Source of the DNA: Corynebacterium imitans | GTDB lineage: Bacteria; Actinomycetota; Actinomycetes; Mycobacteriales; Mycobacteriaceae | Reading direction: 5' to 3' | Assembly (NCBI RefSeq): GCF_000739455.1 | Contig: NZ_CP009211.1 | Location: 1,313,458-1,377,457 of the forward strand | Length of the DNA stretch: 64,000 nt | Shown: positions 55,265 to 64,000 of the stretch, one piece after another | Layout: each line of letters begins with the position of its first letter | How positions within the stretch are numbered: position 1 is the first letter of the stretch | Notes under the pieces: generated by a model | Database searches by the model: none | The model's input: only the letters and a program-made list of their open reading frames with translations | Told to the model about the DNA's origin: nothing | Program-made: the position numbers and the translations under genes

Positions 55265-55862
55265 CATCCTCTCGCTGTGGAAGAAGCACCCTGGCTTCCG
55301 CTTCGCCCGCTACGAGCTCGAACTGTACCGCGATTTACTGCGTTGGATACGGGGCCACCGGCTTGTGCCAGAGGATGCGGAGGTACTCCCCCACCCGCCA
55401 GGGCGATTGCAGATGCTCGTAAGCGTGATTTCGGTCTTGTGCATCGAGATGGTGGTGGTCCACCTGCTCCTGCCTGCGGGAACGGTGCGGTTGGTTGCGC
55501 TGCTGCTGTCCATCTGGGGCATTGTGTACGTCGCCTCGCTGATCGGCAGCGAGCGCATCCGACCGAGCTACGTTGCCGACGACGTGACAGTGCTGCGGCG
55601 CGGGAAGCTCGTGTTTGCCGAAGTTCCGGCCTCGCTCATCAAGCAAAAACACCACCAGCGAACTTTTTCGTCCGAGGTGTCCATTGACAGCGACACGCTC
55701 ACTGTGGGCGGGGCTGGTGGCACCGACACGCTCCTAGAACTCAGCGAAGCGATCGACGTCGCCGGTGATCGCTATCCTTGGCAGCGACCCCGGATGCAAC
55801 CGGTGACGCAGATCCGTTACTACGCTGGGGTTGCGCGTGAAACTAGCGCTTCTTCCCGATGA
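55257..55862 (+). CDS. Membrane protein co-transcribed with the MerR regulator
   Basis: A 201-residue protein with a soluble N-terminal part, two membrane helices (about 52-70 and 76-92: LVSVISVLCIEMVVVHLLL, LVALLLSIWGIVYVASL) and a beta-rich C-terminal domain that resembles a bacterial PH-like domain (VADDVTVLRRGKLVFAEVPASLI). ATG 55257 overlaps the merR stop (ATGAG), implying coupled translation. Its last 20 nt overlap the next convergent gene. Function unknown; the regulator suggests a stress- or ligand-induced membrane role. Confidence 0.78.
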   Translation: MSSILSLWKKHPGFRFARYELELYRDLLRWIRGHRLVPEDAEVLPHPPGRLQMLVSVISVLCIEMVVVHLLLPAGTVRLVALLLSIWGIVYVASLIGSERIRPSYVADDVTVLRRGKLVFAEVPASLIKQKHHQRTFSSEVSIDSDTLTVGGAGGTDTLLELSEAIDVAGDRYPWQRPRMQPVTQIRYYAGVARETSASSR

Positions 55863-56085
55863 GGAAGTAGCCCACCCAACCGAAGGTGTTCACCGCGCCG
55901 ATGATCGGCGTCCACAGCCACTTCGGGCCGCGGAGCTTGCTGTCCTTCGCGCGCGCAAGGTCGCGCAGCGCGAGCGCCTTACCGAGGGTATCCACAGCAG
56001 CCAGTACGCCGACGATGGTCTTCTGGTCTTTCGACATGGCGTTCCATGCGTCGGGCCAGCTCTTCAGAATTTCGTTGATGGTCAT
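55843..56085 (-). CDS. Small membrane protein, PLDc_N-like
   Basis: An 80-residue protein with a helical N-terminal half and a C-terminal hydrophobic hairpin GPKWLWTPIIGAVNTFGWVGYFLIG ending in KKR (named in part), similar to the phospholipase-D-nuclease N-terminal (PLDc_N) membrane motif. ATG 56083-56085 is chosen because TAGACT ends 7 nt upstream; an ATG two codons earlier lies within that gap. Function unknown. Confidence 0.7.
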   Translation of the reverse strand: MTINEILKSWPDAWNAMSKDQKTIVGVLAAVDTLGKALALRDLARAKDSKLRGPKWLWTPIIGAVNTFGWVGYFLIGKKR

Positions 56086-56092
56086 AGGCATA

Positions 56093-56098
56093 AGTCTA
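56093..56098 (-). promoter_or_regulatory. Candidate -10 box (leaderless) of the 80-residue membrane gene
   Basis: TAGACT on the minus strand ends 7 nt before the ATG at 56085. Confidence 0.4.
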
Positions 56099-56108
56099 CG
56101 CGGCCGCG

Positions 56109-57002
56109 TTAGTACAACACGCTATTGATCATGCCTCCAATGGCCAGACCAGCAAGGAGCACACTAGTGAGTACAAGCGCGATCGCAGCGCCTTCGGCGT
56201 CGCTGGAGCCGGCGTCGGCCAGCCCCTCGATAAGCGAGCTACCTGGTTCGATGTCGTGTTCCCGCAGCCTGACTCTGGTGCCATAGTACTGATTGATGAT
56301 GCGCGCTTCCTCTTCCAGGGTCACCGGGCGGCCGTCCTTCGGCGCGTTGGCGGTGACGATGTAGCTCGTATTTCCGTTGGGCTCGTCGACTTCGTAACTA
56401 GTGGACAGCACACCGACCAGCCCGCCGCCCGGCACGTAGACCGGGCCACCGGAGTCGCCTTTTCGCGCACCCTTTGGTGTCTCGATGATGATCTTGGTGC
56501 CCAGGGTGGCAATCAGCCTGCCGCAGTCCGCGCTTCCTACAGACCCGTGGCTGGTATGCCCGTGAAAGCACAGCTCCTGCCCCTTTCGCAGGCTTTTAAC
56601 TGGCACGATGCCGTCGCGGTCAAAGGTGTTGGGATTGATGGTCACGCCGTCTTTCCAGCGGATGATGGCCCAGTCGTTGGCATCGGTTTTCGGGTTATAT
56701 TCCGGCGACATTTCGATCGTGCCAGCGTGGATCGGCCGTTGGAAGCGTTTGCCGGACTTGTCGGAGAGAAAGACCCGGTTCACGCCCTCCGCGCAGTGCG
56801 CAGCCGTGTAGCTAATGCGCCTGACTGGGTCGTTGTACCCGATCGTGCACGTCCCAAGCACAGTGCCAAACTCCCACCCCTGGTTGACCTCAAGGCCGTC
56901 TCTTATCGACGACTCCGCCCCCGCCTCAGGTGCCCCCACACAAGAGAAAGCGAGAGCGGCGGCGAGGACTGTAGCGCTGAGGCGACGTGCAGAGGAAGAC
57001 AT
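56109..57002 (-). CDS. Secreted, membrane-anchored trypsin-like serine protease
   Basis: The 297-residue protein has a signal peptide (about 1-29, cut near AGA-ES), a chymotrypsin-fold domain with the triad His69 (TAAHC), Asp110 (DANDWAII) and Ser184 (GDSGGP), and a C-terminal hydrophobic helix (about 273-295) that could hold it in the membrane or mycolate envelope. Cys52-Cys70 and Cys145-Cys160 could form disulfides. TAGCAT ends 6 nt before the ATG. Substrate unknown. Confidence 0.88.
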   Translation of the reverse strand: MSSSARRLSATVLAAALAFSCVGAPEAGAESSIRDGLEVNQGWEFGTVLGTCTIGYNDPVRRISYTAAHCAEGVNRVFLSDKSGKRFQRPIHAGTIEMSPEYNPKTDANDWAIIRWKDGVTINPNTFDRDGIVPVKSLRKGQELCFHGHTSHGSVGSADCGRLIATLGTKIIIETPKGARKGDSGGPVYVPGGGLVGVLSTSYEVDEPNGNTSYIVTANAPKDGRPVTLEEEARIINQYYGTRVRLREHDIEPGSSLIEGLADAGSSDAEGAAIALVLTSVLLAGLAIGGMINSVLY

Positions 57003-57008
57003 ACTTCC

Positions 57009-57014
57009 ATGCTA
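57009..57014 (-). promoter_or_regulatory. Candidate -10 box of the serine protease gene (leaderless)
   Basis: TAGCAT on the minus strand ends 6 nt before the ATG at 57002, in the short gap after the ABC-F gene. Confidence 0.4.
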
Positions 57015-57028
57015 ATTTACAGCTCACT

Positions 57029-58657
57029 TTAAGCCAATTCAACGATCTCCATATATTCGTCGCTCCACAGATCCTCATCGCCCTCAGGCATGATGATCAC
57101 GCGCTCCGGCTCAAGGGCGCGCACCGCGCCCGGGTCGTGGGTGACCAGGACGACGGCACCCGTGTAGGTCTTGAGCGCGTCGAGGACCTGCTCGCGGGAC
57201 TGGGGGTCGAGATTGTTCGTGGGCTCGTCGAGAAGCAGCACATTGGCACGGGATGAGACGAGCGTGGCCAGTGCGAGCCTGGTCTTCTCACCGCCGGAGA
57301 GCGTGCCTGCTGGCTGCTCGAGTTTGTCGCCGGAGAACATGAAGGCACCGAGCAGTCCGCGCAGGTCCTGCTGGCCGGCGTCCGGACACGCCTCGATGGT
57401 GTTCTCCCACACGGTTTTGTCCCCGTCAATGGTGTCGTGCTCCTGTGCGAAGTAGCCGATGCGCAGCCCGTGGCCGGTGACCAGGCCGCCTTCGCCGTCG
57501 GTGCGCTCGACGCCGGCGAGCAGTTTAAGCAGCGTCGTCTTACCGGCACCGTTGGTCCCGAGCACGACGACGCGCGACCCCTTGTCGATGGCCAAGTCGA
57601 CACCCGCGAATACCTCAAGCGAGCCGTACATCTTGGTCAGCCCTTTGCCGTAAAGCGGGGTCTTACCGCAGGGCGCGGGTTCCGGGAACTTGATCGAGGC
57701 GAACTTGTCTGCCACGCGGACTTCATCGAGCTCTCCCATCATCCGGTCGGCGCGGGCGAGCATCTGCTTCGCCGCGGCGGCCTTGGTCGCCTTCGCACCG
57801 AGCTTTGCGGCTTGCGTCTTCAACGCAGACGCCTTCTTCTCCGCGTTGGCGCGCTCGCGGCGTCGCCGAGCCTCGTCGAGGGCGCGGGCGTCCTTGTACT
57901 TGGCAAAGCCCATGTTGTAGACGTCAGCCTCGGCGCGCACGGCGTCGAGGAACCAGATCTTGTTGCACACCGCGTCCAAGAGTTCCACGTCGTGCGAGAT
58001 CATGATCAGCCCGCCCTCGTGCTTGGACAAGAAGCCGCGCAGCCAGCTGATGGAATCGGCGTCGAGGTGGTTCGTGGGCTCGTCGAGAAGCAGCGTGGTC
58101 TGCGACTTCCCTGAGCCCTGCCGGGAAGCGAACAGGATCTGGGCGAGCTCCACGCGGCGCCGCTGGCCGCCGGACAGCGTCTTGAGCGGCTGGTCGAGCA
58201 CCCGGCCCGGCAGGCCGAGATTGTCGCAGATCTGGGCGGCCTCCGCGTTCGCCTCATATCCGCCGAGCGCCTGGTAGCGCTCCTCCAAGCGGGAGAATTT
58301 CGCGATCGCCTTGTCGCGCTCCGCGCCGTCGGTTTCCTCCATGATGGCCTGCTGCTTGGCCATCGAGCGCTGGATCTGGTCGAGCCCGCGGGCCGACAAC
58401 ACGCGGGCCCGGGCAGTCTGCTCGATGTCGCCTTCCTTGGAGTCCTGCGGCAGGTAGCCCACCTCGCCCGAGCGGGTCACAGAGCCGCCGTAGGGTTCGG
58501 TCTCCCCCGCCAGGATGCGCATCGTCGTCGTCTTGCCTGCACCGTTGCGGCCCACCAGACCGATACGATCCCCCGGCTGGACACGGAGGTGTTGGCCGGG
58601 AGCGTTAAGCAGCGTGCGCGCTCCGACGCGGACTTCAAGATCATTGGTGACAATCAC
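57029..58657 (-). CDS. ABC-F family ATPase
   Basis: Soluble tandem ABC protein of the ribosome-associated ABC-F class, with no membrane segments. The 542-residue protein has Walker A GRNGAGKTT (about 36-44) and GTNGAGKTT (about 367-375), signatures LSGGQRRRVE and LSGGEKTRLA, and Walker B LLLDEPTNHLD and LLLDEPTNNLD. The basic linker between domains (about 245-305) is Ala/Lys/Arg-rich, as in translation-factor ABC-F proteins. GTG start, 6 nt after TACAGT. The mycobacterial counterpart Rv1473 also neighbours acnR. Antibiotic protection versus housekeeping cannot be told apart here. Confidence 0.92.
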   Translation of the reverse strand: MIVTNDLEVRVGARTLLNAPGQHLRVQPGDRIGLVGRNGAGKTTTMRILAGETEPYGGSVTRSGEVGYLPQDSKEGDIEQTARARVLSARGLDQIQRSMAKQQAIMEETDGAERDKAIAKFSRLEERYQALGGYEANAEAAQICDNLGLPGRVLDQPLKTLSGGQRRRVELAQILFASRQGSGKSQTTLLLDEPTNHLDADSISWLRGFLSKHEGGLIMISHDVELLDAVCNKIWFLDAVRAEADVYNMGFAKYKDARALDEARRRRERANAEKKASALKTQAAKLGAKATKAAAAKQMLARADRMMGELDEVRVADKFASIKFPEPAPCGKTPLYGKGLTKMYGSLEVFAGVDLAIDKGSRVVVLGTNGAGKTTLLKLLAGVERTDGEGGLVTGHGLRIGYFAQEHDTIDGDKTVWENTIEACPDAGQQDLRGLLGAFMFSGDKLEQPAGTLSGGEKTRLALATLVSSRANVLLLDEPTNNLDPQSREQVLDALKTYTGAVVLVTHDPGAVRALEPERVIIMPEGDEDLWSDEYMEIVELA

Positions 58658-58663
58658 GCAAAC

Positions 58664-58669
58664 ACTGTA
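58664..58669 (-). promoter_or_regulatory. Candidate -10 box of the ABC-F gene (leaderless GTG)
   Basis: TACAGT on the minus strand ends 6 nt before the GTG start at 58657; no Shine-Dalgarno is visible. Confidence 0.45.
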
Positions 58670-58710
58670 GCAAGCACCCCCAAACCGCCTACTACCGCAT
58701 AAAACGCTGC

Positions 58711-58742
58711 GTCCCCCTGACAGATGTTTCCATCAGGGGGAC
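58711..58742 (-). terminator. Terminator of the suf operon
   Basis: GTCCCCCTGA (58711-58720) and TCAGGGGGAC (58733-58742) form a perfect 10-bp stem. On the minus strand the loop folds further as GATG-GAAA-CATC, a GNRA-capped tip. GTTTTAT follows a few nucleotides after the stem. It lies 15 nt after the sufT stop. Confidence 0.8.
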
Positions 58743-58757
58743 GAAAAGCGGGGATTC

Positions 58758-59198
58758 TTAGACCGCGAAACCGAGCGCGCGCAGCTGCTCGCGTCCTTCC
58801 TCGGTAATCATGTGCGGGCCCCACGGCGGCATCCATACCCAGTTGAGCACGATGTCGTCCACCGAGGTGTTGTTGACGATCGCCTCGTGCGCTTGCGCCT
58901 CAATGACGTCAGTCAGCGGGCACGCAGGCGAGGTCAGCGTCATGTTCACAATCGCGAGCGTCTTGCCCTCCCGCTCCTCGATCCACAGATCGTAGACCAA
59001 GCCGAGGTCGACGACGTTGATCCCCAGCTCGGGGTCAATGACGTCGTGCAGGAACTCTTCCGCATCGGCAGCGAGCTTAATCTGCTCCTCGGTCTGCGGC
59101 GGACGCTCGCCACCGCCCTCAAAATTGGAGACACTTTCGCGTTCCTGGGCACCACCTGCGGCAGCGCCAGCGGTGTCGTTGACGTTGTCTTCAGACAT
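58758..59198 (-). CDS. sufT: DUF59/MIP18-type Fe-S assembly factor SufT
   Basis: Accessory factor for maturation of iron-sulfur proteins. The 146-residue protein has an acidic, flexible N-terminal 35 residues and then the DUF59 domain (about 40-135) with VIDPELGINVVDLGLVYDL and the conserved Cys in TSPACPLTD. It is the last gene of the suf operon, 3 nt after sufU, and is followed by a strong terminator. Confidence 0.92.
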   Translation of the reverse strand: MSEDNVNDTAGAAAGGAQERESVSNFEGGGERPPQTEEQIKLAADAEEFLHDVIDPELGINVVDLGLVYDLWIEEREGKTLAIVNMTLTSPACPLTDVIEAQAHEAIVNNTSVDDIVLNWVWMPPWGPHMITEEGREQLRALGFAV

Positions 59199-59201
59199 GG
59201 T

Positions 59202-61665
<2,464 letters not shown>

Positions 61666-61714
61666 ATTCGCGTATCCGCTTTCTTTCTTTCAGTACTTTA
61701 TTGAGCAGCGTTGA

Positions 61715-62887
61715 CTAGTTGTTGGTGCGCTCCAGCTCGCCCACGACGCGGGCGATGAGCTCTTCGCGGACTTGCTCGACCGGGATCTGGTTGAGCACTT
61801 CGTTGAAGAACCCGCGAATGATCAGGCGGGTGGCCTCGTCCTCGGGGATACCGCGGGAACGCAGGTAGAAGAGCTGCTCATCGTCGAAACGGCCGACCGT
61901 GGCAGCGTGGCCCGCGCCGGCGATCTCGCCCGTCTCAATCTCCAGGTTCGGGATCGCGTCCGCACGCGCGCCGTCGGTCAGCACGAGGTTGCGGTTCGTC
62001 TCGTACGTGTCGGTGCCCTTCGCCTCGGCGCGGATCAGCACGTCGCCGACCCAGCAGGTGCGCGCCTCGGGCAGCGAGGACTGCTTATCGCCCTGCAGCG
62101 CACCCTTGTAAAGCACGTTGGAGCGGCAGTTCGGTACGGAGTGATCCACCAGCATGCGGTTCTCGATGTACTGGCCGGGGTCGGCGAAGTACACGCCGTT
62201 GAGCTCGGCATCGCCGCCGGGGGCAGCGAACTTCACGCGCGGGGTGATGCGAACGATCTCGCCGCCGAAGGCTGCCACGTAGTGTCGCAGCGTCGAGTCG
62301 CGCTCCAACAGGATCGATTGCTGACCGATGTGGACGGTATCCTCATTCCACTCGGCGTCGACGATGGCGCGCACGGTCGAGCCCTCGCCGAGGTGCCAGT
62401 TCACGTTATCGGCGTGGGTGCCGGAGCCTGCATAGCGCAGGATGACGTTGCCCTTGGCGTGCGTGCCGGACTCGATCAGGATGTTGCCGAAGGTGGTCAC
62501 ATCCGCACCAGCACCGGTGACGGTGATCGTGATGTCCTGCTCAAGCTCGGTGTCGGCAGGCAGGTGCACGATGACACCGGTCTCGGCGGAGCTCCAAGCC
62601 TGCGCGGAGACGCGGTCGACGGCACCGCCAGCGACCTTCAAGCGCTCGTCGCTAATCGGCACCTCTTCAACGCGCACGCTTTCCGGCGCATCCACGGTGA
62701 TCTGCGCCTTCGCAGCCGGGGCAAACTTGCCGTTGTGCAAGCCGCGGATGCGGCGCAGGGAGATGAAGCGCCACACCTCATCGCGGCCGCCGGGCACCGG
62801 GAAGTCCTCGACGTTAAACGACTGGAAGAGGTCACCCTTGTTGTTGTGCGGGGTGGCGTTTTGTACGGGATCAACAGAAACGGTCAT
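61715..62887 (-). CDS. sufD: Fe-S assembly protein SufD
   Basis: Beta-helix partner of SufB in the SufBC2D scaffold. The 390-residue protein shows the C-terminal family core TDGARADAIPNLEIETGEIAGAGHAATVGRFDDEQLFYLRSRGIPEDEATRLIIRGF (residues about 309-365). GAGHAATVG contains the key His. It begins 5 nt after sufB. Confidence 0.94.
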   Translation of the reverse strand: MTVSVDPVQNATPHNNKGDLFQSFNVEDFPVPGGRDEVWRFISLRRIRGLHNGKFAPAAKAQITVDAPESVRVEEVPISDERLKVAGGAVDRVSAQAWSSAETGVIVHLPADTELEQDITITVTGAGADVTTFGNILIESGTHAKGNVILRYAGSGTHADNVNWHLGEGSTVRAIVDAEWNEDTVHIGQQSILLERDSTLRHYVAAFGGEIVRITPRVKFAAPGGDAELNGVYFADPGQYIENRMLVDHSVPNCRSNVLYKGALQGDKQSSLPEARTCWVGDVLIRAEAKGTDTYETNRNLVLTDGARADAIPNLEIETGEIAGAGHAATVGRFDDEQLFYLRSRGIPEDEATRLIIRGFFNEVLNQIPVEQVREELIARVVGELERTNN

Positions 62888-62892
62888 TGGGT

Positions 62893-64000
62893 TTAGCCCA
62901 CCGATCCTTCCATTTGCAGCTCGATGAGACGGTTCAGTTCCAGGGCGTACTCCATCGGCAGCTCCTTCGCAATGGGCTCGACGAAGCCGCGCACGATCAT
63001 GGCCATGGCTTCCTCCTCCGGGATGCCGCGGCTCATGAGGTAGAACAGCTGCTGCTCGGAGACCTTGGACACCTTGGCCTCGTGGCCCAGGGTGACGCGG
63101 TCATTACGAATGTCGTTGTACGGGTAGGTGTCGGAGCGAGAAATGTCGTCCACCAGCAGCGCGTCGCACTCCACGTTGGACTGGGAGTTGTGCGCATTCG
63201 CGTTGACCTGGATCAAGCCGCGGTAGGCGGAACGGCCGCCACCGCGAGCCACAGACTTCGACACCACCGAAGACGAGGTGTGCGGAGCCATGTGAGTCAT
63301 CTTGGCGCCGGTGTCCTGGAACTGGCCCTCGCCGGCGAAAGCGACAGAAAGGACCTCGCCGCGTGCGTGCTCGCCGGTCATCCAGACCGCCGGGTACTTC
63401 ATGGTCACCTTGGACCCGATGTTGCCGTCGACCCACTCCATGGTCGCGCCCTCTTCAGCCTTCGCGCGCTTGGTCACGAGGTTGTAGACGTTGTTCGACC
63501 AGTTCTGAATGGTGGTGTAGCGGCAGCGGCCGCCCTTCTTCACGATGATCTCCACCACGGCGGAGTGCAGCGAGTCCGACTTATAGATCGGCGCGGTGCA
63601 GCCCTCGACGTAGTGCACGTAAGCGTCCTCGTCCACGATGATCAGGGTGCGCTCAAACTGGCCCATGTTCTCGGTGTTAATGCGGAAGTAAGCCTGGAGC
63701 GGAATGTCCACGTGGACCCCCGGCGGCACGTAAATGAAGGAACCGCCAGACCACACGGCCGAGTTCAACGCGGAGAACTTATTGTCGCCAGCCGGAATGA
63801 CGGTGCCGAAGTGCTCCTTAAACAGCTCCTCGTGCTCGCGCAGCGCAGTATCGGTATCAACGAAGATGACGCCTTTTTCCTCCAGGTCCTCGCGGATCTG
63901 GTGGTAGACCACCTCAGATTCGTACTGAGCGGCCACACCTGCGACCAGGCGCTGCTTCTCAGCCTCAGGAATACCCAGCTTGTCGTAGGTGTCCTTAATG
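62893..64000 (-). CDS. sufB: Fe-S assembly protein SufB, N-terminus outside window
   Basis: Scaffold subunit on which the cluster is built. The coding frame continues to the right edge (visible codons before the internal Met at 63936 read [21 protein letters not shown]), so 368 residues of about 480 are seen. Conserved parts include [41 protein letters not shown], the Cys of [12 protein letters not shown], and [20 protein letters not shown]. It is the first suf gene in the window; the regulator sufR would be expected just beyond the edge. Confidence 0.96.
   Translation of the reverse strand, partial: IKDTYDKLGIPEAEKQRLVAGVAAQYESEVVYHQIREDLEEKGVIFVDTDTALREHEELFKEHFGTVIPAGDNKFSALNSAVWSGGSFIYVPPGVHVDIPLQAYFRINTENMGQFERTLIIVDEDAYVHYVEGCTAPIYKSDSLHSAVVEIIVKKGGRCRYTTIQNWSNNVYNLVTKRAKAEEGATMEWVDGNIGSKVTMKYPAVWMTGEHARGEVLSVAFAGEGQFQDTGAKMTHMAPHTSSSVVSKSVARGGGRSAYRGLIQVNANAHNSQSNVECDALLVDDISRSDTYPYNDIRNDRVTLGHEAKVSKVSEQQLFYLMSRGIPEEEAMAMIVRGFVEPIAKELPMEYALELNRLIELQMEGSVG

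Overview
The window is a gene-dense, high-GC actinobacterial chromosome segment, almost certainly Corynebacterium. The evidence is a pupylation cluster without 20S proteasome genes, a mycothiol gene (mshC), the block hemH-ripA-small membrane protein-acn-acnR-amidotransferase with a near-perfect copy of the AcnR operator described in C. glutamicum, and many leaderless starts with a TANNNT -10 box 6-8 nt before the initiation codon. I see no rRNA, CRISPR array, insertion sequence or phage; one tRNA-Leu(GAG) is present.

Left part (1-25.4 kb). A minus-strand series carries dop-pup-pafA-pafB-pafC-tatA-tatC and a Ski2-like helicase cut by the left edge: protein tagging with Pup, its WYL regulators, and twin-arginine export. 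The AAA+ partner ARC lies about 13.5 kb away, next to trmI and an M18 aminopeptidase. Between dop and arc sit a POT peptide transporter, a stand-alone trpB, a complete jetABCD (Wadjet/MksFEBG) plasmid-defence operon, pdxS divergent from a MocR regulator, and a BASS transporter. This stretch is the accessory part of the window. Its peculiarities are pdxS without pdxT, a MocR regulator lacking the PLP lysine, and a three-half-site operator.

Middle (25.4-44.7 kb). Mostly housekeeping: a RecB-like nuclease, fhs, aspA with a Dcu C4-dicarboxylate carrier (aspartate to fumarate and its exchange), hisE-hisG, a HAD phosphatase, mshC, uppP, a lipoprotein, pyrD, a PEBP protein, tRNA-Leu, a TVP38-type membrane protein, an NfeD/SPFH pair with an exact 11-residue repeat, DUF3097 and ferrochelatase.

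Right part (44.7-64 kb). The NlpC/P60 hydrolase RipA has a long structured leader (candidate c-di-AMP riboswitch). Aconitase and its repressor AcnR follow, then an amidotransferase, a reductase, ACT and UPF0210 proteins, a MerR regulator with a textbook 19-bp-spacer promoter, a secreted trypsin-like protease, an ABC-F ATPase, and the sufBDCSU-sufT iron-sulfur operon, running off the right edge in sufB. Aconitase, ferrochelatase and the RecB-like nuclease encoded here all carry cysteine sets of the Fe-S-binding kind.
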